Shown here piece after piece: positions 31,763-40,649 of a stretch of DNA of 64,000 nucleotides. The position numbers and the translations under genes are program-made. The notes beneath the pieces are model-generated. The model searched no databases. It worked only from the letters and a program-made list of their open reading frames with translations, and was not told the origin of the DNA. This stretch comes from Pedobacter hartonius (GTDB lineage: Bacteria > Bacteroidota > Bacteroidia > Sphingobacteriales > Sphingobacteriaceae): NCBI RefSeq assembly GCF_900107535.1, contig NZ_FNRA01000005.1, forward strand, positions 124,001 to 188,000. The letters are read 5' to 3'. Every line of letters starts with the position of its first letter. Positions within the stretch are counted from its first letter, which is position 1.

Positions 31763-32737
31763 CTATGCTCTGCTGCTGGCTTGTACGGTTGCCAGTAAAT
31801 CATGCGGATAGCCTAAAGTAACCGCGCTCAACTGATCGAGCTGGCTGATATGATCCAGACTTAACTGGACAGAAACAGCTTTTAAACCATCATTCAAATG
31901 ATGAATTGTGCGTGCACCGATTATTGGGAAAACACCTTTTGACAAAACCCATGCTAAAGCTATCTGACCGGGTGTGAAACCAAGTTCTTCTGCAATGACA
32001 AACAGCTGGTCAATCACTGCTTTCGTGGTCTCATTTTCATGGTAATCCGAAGTCGGGTTCTGGGTTATACGTCCGGTTTCACCCTTACGGTATTTTCCGG
32101 TTAGCAATCCACCGGCTAATGGTGAATATGCCATTGAGCCTAAGCCAAATTGTGCAGCCATAGGGAGAAATTCACGGTCGGCACTGCGCTGCAATAAGTT
32201 ATACTCAATCTGAATGGCTGTTAATTTTGTCAGACTTGCAATGGAGGCCACCTTCCAGGCAGGAAAGTTTGCTAAACCTGTATATAGCACCTTACCGGCA
32301 TTCACCAGATCTTCCAGGCCTCTTAAAATTTCATCCAGAGGGGTTATACCATCATCAAAATGCGGCATATAAATATCTATATAATCTGTCTTTAAGCGCT
32401 TCAAGCTTGATTCCACGCCTTGCCTCATTGCCTTACGGTGATTCCCGTAATTGCTGATCGCCGGATTCACTTCGTCGCTTCTTGTGTATCTCGTGGAAAT
32501 GATAAAGTTGCTCCGCTGATGTTCAATGAATTTTCCAATAATCTCTTCAGACTCCCCGAGCTGATACCGGTCGGAAGTATCTATAATATTTCCTCCTGCA
32601 TCTGCGTAAGCGGTTAATATCTTTGTGGAATCCTCTGAATTTATACCGGAAGGGGTTCGTGTTCCAAAACCAGCACCACCTAAAATAATTTCACTGGCAT
32701 ATAAACCCGTGTTTGTTCCAAATAATTTATGCTTCAT
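31763..32737 (-). CDS. Aldo/keto reductase family oxidoreductase
   Basis: A 324-residue AKR TIM barrel. The catalytic Asp53 and Tyr58 are in DTSDRYQLGESEE, and the NADPH-binding C-terminal motif shows IIGARTIHHLNDGLKAV. At the place of the catalytic Lys (normally in TK) the protein has Arg83 (STRYTRS). This single change could lower or shift activity. The gene is divergent from an HxlR-family regulator about 107 bp away, which is typical of a stress-responsive oxidoreductase controlled by its neighbour. The enzyme would reduce an aldehyde or ketone with NADPH; the substrate is unknown. Confidence 0.88.
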   Translation of the reverse strand: MKHKLFGTNTGLYASEIILGGAGFGTRTPSGINSEDSTKILTAYADAGGNIIDTSDRYQLGESEEIIGKFIEHQRSNFIISTRYTRSDEVNPAISNYGNHRKAMRQGVESSLKRLKTDYIDIYMPHFDDGITPLDEILRGLEDLVNAGKVLYTGLANFPAWKVASIASLTKLTAIQIEYNLLQRSADREFLPMAAQFGLGSMAYSPLAGGLLTGKYRKGETGRITQNPTSDYHENETTKAVIDQLFVIAEELGFTPGQIALAWVLSKGVFPIIGARTIHHLNDGLKAVSVQLSLDHISQLDQLSAVTLGYPHDLLATVQASSRA

Positions 32738-32843
32738 GAGTCAAAATTACTTATACAGGCTGCGGCATACAAGTACGGCTAATTTTAGCTATATCTAATA
32801 GTATATTTGAATGACTTACATTTTATTGTTAAATTAAATACTG

Positions 32844-33197
32844 ATGTACAAAAAAAAGATACCGGTTTCACTGGATTGCGGTTTACACCTGTTCATGGAA
32901 GTGATTAACGGGAAATGGAAGATCAGTCTGATCTGGTGTATTCACTCGGGCATCAAACGCCCTGGCGAACTGCAGCGGAAAATGCCCAAAGCGTCAAGGA
33001 GGGTTTTAGATACACAGCTCAAACAGCTGACAGATCATGGTATTCTCTTCAAAATCACTTACAGTGAACTTCCTTTAAAGGTGGAATACGAATTGACTCC
33101 TTTGGGAAAAACGCTCATACCCGTGATTGCTTTTACTGCCCGATGGGGAGAAGATCATAGGGAAACACTGGAGAAAATGATAACAGCAGGGGAGTAA
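32844..33197 (+). CDS. HxlR family transcriptional regulator
   Basis: A 117-residue winged-helix regulator with the usual HxlR marks: INGKWKISLIWCIHSGIKRPGELQRKMPKASRRVLDTQLKQLTDHGI (quoted in part: NGKWKISLIW near residues 23-32), then LEYELTPLGKTL-like VEYELTPLGKTLIP. HxlR proteins sense aldehydes, quinones or oxidants through Cys. A single Cys lies at the N-terminal segment SLDCGLH. It is divergent from the aldo/keto reductase gene, so it probably controls that gene and itself. A TATATTTG box at 32802-32809 may be the -7 element. Confidence 0.93.
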   Translation: MYKKKIPVSLDCGLHLFMEVINGKWKISLIWCIHSGIKRPGELQRKMPKASRRVLDTQLKQLTDHGILFKITYSELPLKVEYELTPLGKTLIPVIAFTARWGEDHRETLEKMITAGE

Positions 33198-33343
33198 CGA
33201 CTTTAACTGTGTTAGTTCAGTTAACATCTCCTCCTGCAACCCGCTTTATTTCAGCAGCTCCCGCGAAACCTGCGCACAGATTTTACTGAAAGCAAAATCC
33301 CTTTTTTTATTTTTTATACATTTACACCATCTAAAGAGAAGAA

Positions 33344-33883
33344 ATGATAAAAGACATAATTATAGAAATAGAGGGTGTATATATTACTGATTTCAATACC
33401 AAATTGATAAAGCCTCCTTTTACCGAAGCTACGGATGACGGCATAAGCATGATGTTTACTGATATTGATGAATTAAAAAGCTATCATGAAAGCCTTTTAC
33501 CGGCGGATGAGGAGCAGCCAAACGAAATTAAAAGTAAGGTTGCTGCGGCGGTGAAAAAAGCTTTACGCAGTAATAAAAATGCTTTGGACGCCACACGTAC
33601 CTATGCAGAATCATTGTTCTCCTTCATTTTTAATGCCGATGCCCACAGAAAAGACAGGCTGATGATCCTTGATACGCTGATAGCTGATGTTCAGGAATCC
33701 GGTAGCAGCCTCGAAATGCAAAAAGCAATAATAGATGCAACTTTTGAACTGGGCGATTTATCGAAGAACGATAAATCTAAATTTTTTGAGTTTGCCCATA
33801 ATGAAGTGGATTATTATTTTGAAAAGATCAAAGCCGAACTGGTAAAGGAACTGACGGATCTCAGAAAAGGGTTGTTGAGTTAA
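33344..33883 (+). CDS. Hypothetical protein
   Basis: A 179-residue soluble protein without recognised family. The N-terminus is beta-rich (IIIEIEGVYITDFNTK). The rest is helical and charged (AAVKKALRSNKNALDATRTYAESLFSF, then KDRLMILDTLIADVQESG), with no membrane segment, signal or Cys. It might be a helical adaptor. It is followed by an unusually strong terminator and stands apart from the genes on either side. Confidence 0.6.
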   Translation: MIKDIIIEIEGVYITDFNTKLIKPPFTEATDDGISMMFTDIDELKSYHESLLPADEEQPNEIKSKVAAAVKKALRSNKNALDATRTYAESLFSFIFNADAHRKDRLMILDTLIADVQESGSSLEMQKAIIDATFELGDLSKNDKSKFFEFAHNEVDYYFEKIKAELVKELTDLRKGLLS

Positions 33884-33891
33884 CGCATTTG

Positions 33892-33952
33892 TATATCATA
33901 GCAAAGCCCTGCAGGTCATTCCGGCAGGGCTTTGCTATGATATACCCTTTTT
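33892..33952 (+). terminator. Strong intrinsic terminator, 21-bp perfect stem
   Basis: Arms 33892-33912 and 33924-33944 are perfectly complementary over 21 bp with an 11-nt loop and are followed by a run of T. The stem begins 9 bp after the stop of the 33344 gene. It should work as a terminator and perhaps a bidirectional insulator. Confidence 0.88.
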
Positions 33953-34046
33953 TTCATTTCTGTTTAGTTAACCATATGTTAACATCAACTTAATTTATCG
34001 CTTACCTTGGGTCGGTAAGTTTGTCCGGATCAATACAGACAAACTA

Positions 34047-34250
34047 ATGGCCAGGATTTTTCACGAATTAAGTGATGATGATTTACTGCAATTGTGCAGT
34101 AGGGATGATTGTCGTGCTTTTAATGTGATTTTTGACCGGTATGCCCCGAGGTTATACAAACTGGGTATGCGATATCTGAAAGATCAGTTCATAGTTGAAG
34201 CACTGGCAATTGATCTTTTGTATAACATATGGGAGAGGAGACATTCTTAA
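34047..34250 (+). pseudogene. Truncated ECF sigma factor (region 2 only)
   Basis: The 67 codons correspond to sigma-70 region 2 of an ECF factor: SDDDLLQLCSRDDCRAFNVIFDRYAPRLYKLGMRYLKD (quoted in part: NVIFDRYAPRLY). The normal region 4, needed to bind the -35 element, is missing, so the product cannot be a working sigma factor. The downstream 34251-34362 holds an unrelated short frame (25 codons from 34258). I read it as a decayed gene. The intact sigma gene of the locus is at 35432. Confidence 0.7.
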
Positions 34251-34362
34251 ACAGGGAATGAGGATACCGGTGATGGGTCTTGATTTTAAAAGTAAGGACG
34301 GGCATTTGCCTGCCGGGATTTTTATTGATAAATAACTGGTGATAATGCACGATCTTTGAACC

Positions 34363-34770
34363 ATGAATTCAATCCCGGATGAACTAACCGATCTTTTACA
34401 TTACTGCCATTCTTTAGCCAAATTACTGTTAGAAGAACAGGGTGAGTTCTACCCTTTTGGAGTGTATCTGAATCCCGGTAATGTCATCACGCAGCGCATG
34501 TTTCATGATGGCGATGATTTTCCGCTGAGCACGGGTTTGATCAATATTATAAAATATGATTTTGATCATCAGCTGGCGGCCGGAAGTATTTTAGGCGCTG
34601 CAATTACCTATGAGGCGAAGATCACGAATGAACAATATAGAAAATCTGTACAGGTAATTGCAGTCAGGCTCAGTAATTCCCGCCTGCAGCCGGGCATGTT
34701 CTGTTATTTGCCTTACAGGATTACGGATAATAAGATTGAATACCTGCCCAGCTGGACGGAGATCGAATAG
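34363..34770 (+). CDS. Hypothetical protein
   Basis: A 135-residue soluble protein with no family that I recognise. It has an aromatic-rich middle (EQGEFYPFGVYLNPGNVIT), then GDDFPLSTGLINIIKYDF and a C-terminal YLPYRITDNKIEYLPSW. There is no signal peptide or membrane segment. It follows the sigma fragment, in a zone of decayed genes, but its own frame is intact. It may be a small cytosolic or immunity-like protein. Confidence 0.55.
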   Translation: MNSIPDELTDLLHYCHSLAKLLLEEQGEFYPFGVYLNPGNVITQRMFHDGDDFPLSTGLINIIKYDFDHQLAAGSILGAAITYEAKITNEQYRKSVQVIAVRLSNSRLQPGMFCYLPYRITDNKIEYLPSWTEIE

Positions 34771-34817
34771 TTGGGGTTAAACCTTTAAAAGAGGTTCAAC
34801 TAAAAAAGAATTACTGT

Positions 34818-35121
34818 GTGATAAAGATCAGGGAATTTATTGAGAATGACCAGCAGGCGCTTCGCCGGATCTACCTGAGCAGCAGGAGGGACACGAGAAG
34901 GGAGTTTTATCCATCACTTATATATAGATCCTGATCACCTGAAAAAGGGGGGCGGAAAAATGCTGCTTGATGCTGCAGTTCAAACTCTTGAACAGCCGGT
35001 AAGGTTAAAATGCCTGATAAAAAATAAAAATGCAACCGCATTTTATAAGTCGCAGGGCTGGAAGTTTGAAATGACAGGTACCGATGTTACGGGCAGATAT
35101 TATTTGCTGAAAAATCAATGA
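34818..35121 (+). pseudogene. GNAT acetyltransferase with internal deletion and frameshift
   Basis: A GTG-started frame encodes the GNAT N-terminus (IKIREFIENDQQALRRIYL, then SRRDTRR) and stops after 39 codons. A different frame then encodes the GNAT core with HLYIDPDHLKKGGGKMLLDAA and the end KSQGWKFEMTG, finishing at TGA 35119-35121. About 50 residues that normally lie between the two parts are missing. The gene is clearly inactive. Confidence 0.75.
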
Positions 35122-35431
35122 TAATATACCTTTTTATGAGCTTTCAGGGGAATAACTTAATCCTTCCGGATCTTCGATCTCCAATTTTAGTAACAAAAGT
35201 AATACGATTTCCCGGTCTTAATGTGCTTAAAGACAGGTAGCAACACCTATAACCATCAAAATATTGTTTTTTATGAAAATTTATTTGCACGGCCTGAAAA
35301 TTATATCTTAACTTTAGACTAACCAAATATATCCCGTTTCTTTATTTATCAGACCAAGCTCTCATTCTCCCTTATATTATCAATTTTTCCAGGTTTGTTT
35401 GATAATCGTATGATCGGATAATTTATTCTTT
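35122..35431. other. Intergenic region, leader of the sigma/FecR/SusCD locus
   Basis: 310 bp without a gene. It must contain the promoter of the locus. A TTTG (35398-35401) with TAATTTAT 17 nt further on (35419-35426) is a weak candidate. The minus-strand open frame here has no recognisable product. Confidence 0.4.
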
Positions 35432-35971
35432 ATGATGGATGAACATGATTTGATTTTTCAAAAGCTAATGGACGGGCAGGAAATTTCCACTTTTGAATTG
35501 TTGTTCAGGAAACACTATAAGCCACTTGTTGTTCAGGCATTTGTACTGTTGGGTGACAGTATGGAGGCCGAGGACCTGGTACAGGGATTGTTTATCGATC
35601 TTTGGGAGAAAAAAATGTTTGAGAACATTCATACCTCGCTGCGGTCATATTTACACCGTTCGGTGAAAAACAGGTGTCTGAACGTGATTGAAAAAAGAAA
35701 TACAGAACAAAAAAATAGTAATAAATATAAGTTAACGCTACCCGAATCCATGTTTCCGGATAAAATTGAACAGGATGAGCTGAGGATAGAGATAGACCGC
35801 ATTATGAGCAGTTTGCCCTTTCAGCGTTTACAAACGTTCAATTTGATATATTTGGAAAATAAAAAATACCAGGAAGCGGCTACTGAGCTGGGCATCAGCA
35901 TCAATTCGGTGAAAACGCATTTAAAATTAGCGGTCAGGTATTTAAGGATAAAATTTATACAGTTCAAGTGA
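35432..35971 (+). CDS. ECF RNA polymerase sigma factor of the SusCD locus
   Basis: This 179-residue sigma-70 factor of the ECF class is complete. Region 2 shows FELLFRKHYKPLVVQAFV and AEDLVQGLFIDLWEKK near residues 51-66, and region 4 shows KKYQEAATELGISINSVKTHLKLAVRYLR near 143-171, with the -35-binding helix. In Bacteroidota such factors work with a FecR anti-sigma and an STN-bearing SusC in cell-surface signalling. The gene overlaps fecR by 4 nt (ATGA) and heads the co-oriented set. It would switch on the downstream uptake genes when the outer-membrane receptor is occupied. Confidence 0.95.
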   Translation: MMDEHDLIFQKLMDGQEISTFELLFRKHYKPLVVQAFVLLGDSMEAEDLVQGLFIDLWEKKMFENIHTSLRSYLHRSVKNRCLNVIEKRNTEQKNSNKYKLTLPESMFPDKIEQDELRIEIDRIMSSLPFQRLQTFNLIYLENKKYQEAATELGISINSVKTHLKLAVRYLRIKFIQFK

Positions 35972-37113
35972 TGAAGTTAAACCAGGAAGAGATCAGTCAG
36001 TTAGTGTATGAGCGATTCACTGGTACCATTAGTGAAGAAGACAATGCCTACCTGGATCAGGCATTAGCAACAAATGAGGAATACAGGCAGCTCTATGAGC
36101 AGATCATTGCCGGGCTGCAGGCACAGAAAATAGATGCCCTTGTCAGGGATATTGATGAAGAATCTGCCTGGAAAAGGGTGAAAACTCAGTTGGACAGCCC
36201 CCCTGAACATAGAACGTACCCGCTGATGAAAAGAGTGTTATCCTACGCGGCTGTGGCCCTGCTTGCTTTAAGTGCCGGCCTGTATATCTTCCATCTGAAA
36301 TCCGCAAAGGAGCCTCAGCTGCTGGCTGCCAATCCCAACCGCATACAGCTACAGCTGGCATCAGGAGAGAAAGTAAATATTGATTCCTCAGCCAAAGTGA
36401 TCTATGCAGGGAATGTAAAACTAAATGCCAGCACCAAACTGCTGAGCTTTAAATCCACTGCTTCCAAAAGTACAGCACTGAACCTGCTGGTGATCCCTAA
36501 AACTGTAACATACCGTGTGATTCTTGCCGATGGTACTGCCATTATGCTGAATTCATCCTCTAAACTCCGGTTCCCCTTAAATTTTGGCGGCCCAAACCGG
36601 GAAGTATACCTGGAAGGAGAGGCCTATTTTGAAGTGGCTAAAAATCCGAAGCGGCCATTTATTGTACATACTCCGCTCACTGATATTAAGGTGCTGGGAA
36701 CTACCTTCAACGTGAGCGCCTATGGTCCTTCTGCTGTGACTACCTCCCTGATCGAGGGATCTGTAAGTACCAGTGCCAAAAATAAAAAGGAATTTAAACT
36801 TAAGCCGGGTATGCAGGCGGTGTATTCGTCCGGCCGTGGTTTCAGCAGAAATACATTTCAAACCGAAGAAGTGGTCTCCTGGATGAAAGGAGTGTACAAC
36901 TTCCATGCTACTCCACTACAGGATATTGCCCCGATTGTTGAGCGGTGGTTTGATGTGAAGGTGCATTTTGCCAGCAGCAGCGTGGCTGCCCTTAAGTTTA
37001 CCGGCATCATTGATAAGGGGCAGTCCCTGCAGGTATTTTTGCATAATCTGAAAGCAACGGCAGACATCAATGCTGTCGTAGAACAGGGGCAGATGACCTT
37101 TAGCGGGCCCTGA
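35968..37113 (+). CDS. FecR family anti-sigma factor
   Basis: A 381-residue single-pass inner-membrane protein. The N-terminal cytosolic part (about 85 residues) would hold the sigma factor; a membrane helix follows (VLSYAAVALLALSAGLYIFHL, about 89-109). Then comes the FecR domain, with LADGTAIMLNSSSKLRFPLNF-like motif (quoted in part: LNSSSKLRFPLNF) and the PFIVHTPLTDIKVLGTTFNVSAYG segment. A C-terminal STN-like fold (ATPLQDIAPIVERWFDVKVHF) ends the protein. It would relay a signal from the SusC N-terminal STN domain to the sigma factor encoded by the overlapping gene. Confidence 0.94.
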   Translation: MMKLNQEEISQLVYERFTGTISEEDNAYLDQALATNEEYRQLYEQIIAGLQAQKIDALVRDIDEESAWKRVKTQLDSPPEHRTYPLMKRVLSYAAVALLALSAGLYIFHLKSAKEPQLLAANPNRIQLQLASGEKVNIDSSAKVIYAGNVKLNASTKLLSFKSTASKSTALNLLVIPKTVTYRVILADGTAIMLNSSSKLRFPLNFGGPNREVYLEGEAYFEVAKNPKRPFIVHTPLTDIKVLGTTFNVSAYGPSAVTTSLIEGSVSTSAKNKKEFKLKPGMQAVYSSGRGFSRNTFQTEEVVSWMKGVYNFHATPLQDIAPIVERWFDVKVHFASSSVAALKFTGIIDKGQSLQVFLHNLKATADINAVVEQGQMTFSGP

Positions 37114-37203
37114 ATAAAAATATTTAAAAAAAAGCGTTTTTACTTCACCCTTTTCATACAGTTTCCGGTCATATAACATATTCACCAAATATAACCGTAA
37201 CGT

Positions 37204-40200
37204 ATGAAAATAGAACTACTTGAAAAACCCAGGTTTTTTTGGGTTTTTGTGCTAACGCTATTACCTTTCTCCAGTTCAGCATTTAGCACAAACGATCAGA
37301 AGATCACGATCCAGCGGAAGAACATCAGCCTGGAAGAAATCTTCAAAACCATCAAAACACAGGTCGGCCTTACTGTTTTTTACAGTAACGAGATCCTGGA
37401 CGACCAGGATAAGATTGACGTCTCGTTTAAAGATGCGCCGCTGTCCAGTGTACTCAACACCATTCTGAATCAAAGAAATCTGACATGGGCCATCCATGAC
37501 CAGTATATCCTGATACAGAAAAAAACAAAGTCTGCTGAGGCTGCGCCCCAAACGCCGGCCAGGAGCAAATCTAACATCAGCAACGGCCTGGGGAAGGCCG
37601 ATCTGAACATCACTGGTATGGTTACTGATGACAAAGGAGTTCCTATACCAGGGGTAAGCGTAAAACTTAAAGGAACTACGATTGCCGTTCTCACCAGTAC
37701 CGCCGGAAAATTTTCAATCAGTGTTCCTTCCGGCGGCACATTGGTTTTCTCTTCCATAGGTTATATAAGCCATGAAGTGACAGTCAGCAGCCAAACCCCG
37801 TTAACCATCAGGCTTGCCGAAGATAACAAGGCCCTGGATGAGGTAGTGGTAGTGGGTTACGGAACCGCAAAACGAAAAGACCTGACGGGTTCTGTCGGAT
37901 CTATAGACAGCAAGGAGATCAAGGATCTGGCCGTAACGCGGGTAGAACAGGCGCTCTCGGGCAGGGTGGCCGGCGTACAGGTGAAACTTGCTGACGGGCA
38001 GCCCGGGTCTTCTCCCCAGATCAGGGTCAGGGGTATCGGAAGTATTTCTGCAGGTGGTGATCCTCTATATGTAGTGGATGGTTTTCCTACGGATAACATC
38101 CAGACACTGAACCCCAATGATATTGAAAGCCTGGACGTCCTGAAGGATGCTTCGGCTACGGCCATTTATGGCTCCCGCGGATCAAACGGAGTGGTGATCA
38201 TCAACACAAAAAGAGGCTTATCGGGCAAAGCCAGGATATCATTTGATACCTACTATGGTACCCAGAGCATCACCAGGCGGCCTGAGTTCCTGACTGCCTC
38301 ACAACAGGCTAACTATTACTACAATTCCATCAGGAACAGGAATCTGGATCTTGGGAACAACATTACCGGCGACCCTGCAACATGGGGCGTAAGGGTTCCT
38401 CAGACGGTTTTGGACGTGATGTCTGGTAAAAACACCTATAACACGGACGCGTTGGATGCGGTGTTGCGGACGGCACCGCAGCAAAGTTATAACATTGCAG
38501 TTGCAGGTGGGAGTGAAAAGATTAAATACGCCCTGAGCGGGGAATATTTCGATCAGGACGGGATCATCATCAACAGCAATTTCAAACGGTATTCCCTGCG
38601 GGCAAACATTGATGCCCAGCTGACCGACAGGTTATCGGTAAAAGTGAATTTAAATCCGTCTTACACAAAAAACAATAATGTCATTGCGAGCGGGGCGGGG
38701 GCGGGTGTGTCAACCAGCATCATCGGTTCCGCAACTTCAGCACAGCCTTATTATCCGTTAACGAATCCGGATGGAAGCTATTTTATTTACCGCTCCATTG
38801 ACGCATCAACAGATCTGTACAACCCTCTGGCACTGGCCAGGGAAAAAAAGGATGATCTGACTACAGACCGTTTCCTGGGGAACGTGATCGCCGAGTATAA
38901 GATTCTCGACGGCCTCAAGTTTAATGTATTGCTGGGTGCTACAACGATTAATCTGAAAGGAGCTTCGTTTACACCAAACCTGCCTGTGTTTTTCAATACA
39001 CCGGCTACAGGTACGGACTACGCCTCTTCAGAACACAACTGGCTGGCAGAGTATACCGCCAATTACAACAAAACCTTCGGCAAACATAATTTCGCCGTAC
39101 TGGCCGGTTATACCGTTCAGGAAGATGTAATTGAACTGAACTCACTCACCAGCAATAACTTTCCCAATAACCTGGTGCCATCGCTGAGCGCCGTCAGCGG
39201 GATCATTTCTACCGGTACTTCTTCCAGATCGGAGTGGTCCATCCTTTCCGAACTGGCAAGGCTGAACTATAACTATGATGGAAAATACCTGGTAACGGCA
39301 TCTATCCGCAGGGACGGGTCTTCAAGGTTTGGCGCAAATAACAAATACGGAGTCTTTCCTTCTGCAGCAGTTGCATGGAGGGTCTCGGATGAAAAGTTCA
39401 TGAAGGACATTCCCCTGATCTCCCAGTTGAAACTGCGGGCAAGTTATGGTAAAACAGGGAATAACAACATCGGCAATTATGCGTCGATGGCTACGCTTAA
39501 CTATCTCAAATACGCGCTTGGCGGCGTAGCGACGGGAGGAACTGCCCCAAGCGCTATTGCCAATCCTGACCTTACCTGGGAAACACAGGAACAGATCAAT
39601 ACCGGTATCGACCTTGCCTTGTTTAAAAACAGGGTGAATATCACGGTAGATCATTTCATCTCGAAAAACAAAGACCTGCTGCTCAATGTGAATGTGCCTA
39701 CCTCCACAGGATTTGCCACGGCACTGAAGAACATTGGTGAAGTGAAAAATACCGGCTGGGAGGTAGTGCTGAGCACAGTAAACCTCAACGGAAAACTGCA
39801 GTGGTCTACCGACCTGAACTTCTCTGCCTATAAAAATAAAGTGGTGCGGCTGGGGCCAACAGGGGATGATATTATCTCTCTGAACAATATTACCAGGATC
39901 GGCCAGCCGATAGGGATGTTCTATGGATTTATTGTAGACGGGATCTTTAAGAATTCGGCGGAACTTGCCGCAGGCCCGGTATATAACAAGGGATTATCTG
40001 ATGCGACAAGAGTGGGGGATATAAAGTTTAGGGATGTCAGCGGCCCCAATGGGGTGCCCGACGGAAAGATTGACAACAATGATATGACCATCATGGGCTC
40101 TCCGTATCCGGATTTTTATATGGGCATGACCAACAGGTTCTCCTACCAGAACTTTAGCCTGAGCTTCAATTTTGCAGGATCATTCGGCAGTGAAATCTAC

Positions 40201-40611
40201 AGCAATTCGATGGTGATCTACAGGCTCAACCGCTCAAGGAGCAGAACCTTGTCTACCGAAGCAAACTTTTGGAAGTCTGAAGCCGATCCAGGGGATGGCC
40301 AGACACCAAGACCAGTGGATCAGCCTACAGGAGGACTACGCCTGGCAAGTACCCGCTATATGGATAAAGGAACTTATGTCCGCCTGAACAATGTTACCCT
40401 GGGGTACATCTTCCCGGAAAAGGTCTCCAAAGCAATGAGGCTTTCCTCGCTGAGGATCTATGGCAGTGCCACTAACCCCTTGGTGATCACGCATAACAGG
40501 TCGTTCAACCCGGACGTCAGCAATACAGGAAACTCACTGAACCCGGGAATTGACAACAACAATTATCCCTTGCCAAAGAGTTATGTGCTGGGTTTGAACG
40601 TAACGTTCTGA
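37204..40611 (+). CDS. SusC/RagA family TonB-dependent receptor with STN domain
   Basis: This 1135-residue outer-membrane transporter has a signal peptide, an N-terminal STN signalling domain (ISLEEIFKTIKTQVGLTVFYSNEIL near residues 39-63), a carboxypeptidase-regulatory-like domain (GMVTDDKGVPIPGVSVKLKGT near 138), the TonB-linked motif (DEVVVVGYGTAKRKDLTG) and the plug (IRVRGIGSISAGGDPLYVVDG). A 22-strand barrel ends with Phe. The STN domain and the sigma/FecR genes upstream show transport-linked signalling. It would import an oligosaccharide or other large ligand with the SusD partner 38 bp downstream. No substrate can be read from the sequence. Confidence 0.96.
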   Translation: MKIELLEKPRFFWVFVLTLLPFSSSAFSTNDQKITIQRKNISLEEIFKTIKTQVGLTVFYSNEILDDQDKIDVSFKDAPLSSVLNTILNQRNLTWAIHDQYILIQKKTKSAEAAPQTPARSKSNISNGLGKADLNITGMVTDDKGVPIPGVSVKLKGTTIAVLTSTAGKFSISVPSGGTLVFSSIGYISHEVTVSSQTPLTIRLAEDNKALDEVVVVGYGTAKRKDLTGSVGSIDSKEIKDLAVTRVEQALSGRVAGVQVKLADGQPGSSPQIRVRGIGSISAGGDPLYVVDGFPTDNIQTLNPNDIESLDVLKDASATAIYGSRGSNGVVIINTKRGLSGKARISFDTYYGTQSITRRPEFLTASQQANYYYNSIRNRNLDLGNNITGDPATWGVRVPQTVLDVMSGKNTYNTDALDAVLRTAPQQSYNIAVAGGSEKIKYALSGEYFDQDGIIINSNFKRYSLRANIDAQLTDRLSVKVNLNPSYTKNNNVIASGAGAGVSTSIIGSATSAQPYYPLTNPDGSYFIYRSIDASTDLYNPLALAREKKDDLTTDRFLGNVIAEYKILDGLKFNVLLGATTINLKGASFTPNLPVFFNTPATGTDYASSEHNWLAEYTANYNKTFGKHNFAVLAGYTVQEDVIELNSLTSNNFPNNLVPSLSAVSGIISTGTSSRSEWSILSELARLNYNYDGKYLVTASIRRDGSSRFGANNKYGVFPSAAVAWRVSDEKFMKDIPLISQLKLRASYGKTGNNNIGNYASMATLNYLKYALGGVATGGTAPSAIANPDLTWETQEQINTGIDLALFKNRVNITVDHFISKNKDLLLNVNVPTSTGFATALKNIGEVKNTGWEVVLSTVNLNGKLQWSTDLNFSAYKNKVVRLGPTGDDIISLNNITRIGQPIGMFYGFIVDGIFKNSAELAAGPVYNKGLSDATRVGDIKFRDVSGPNGVPDGKIDNNDMTIMGSPYPDFYMGMTNRFSYQNFSLSFNFAGSFGSEIYSNSMVIYRLNRSRSRTLSTEANFWKSEADPGDGQTPRPVDQPTGGLRLASTRYMDKGTYVRLNNVTLGYIFPEKVSKAMRLSSLRIYGSATNPLVITHNRSFNPDVSNTGNSLNPGIDNNNYPLPKSYVLGLNVTF

Positions 40612-40649
40612 CCGGAAAAATCTAATCAATCATCATTAAGCGAAACGAG

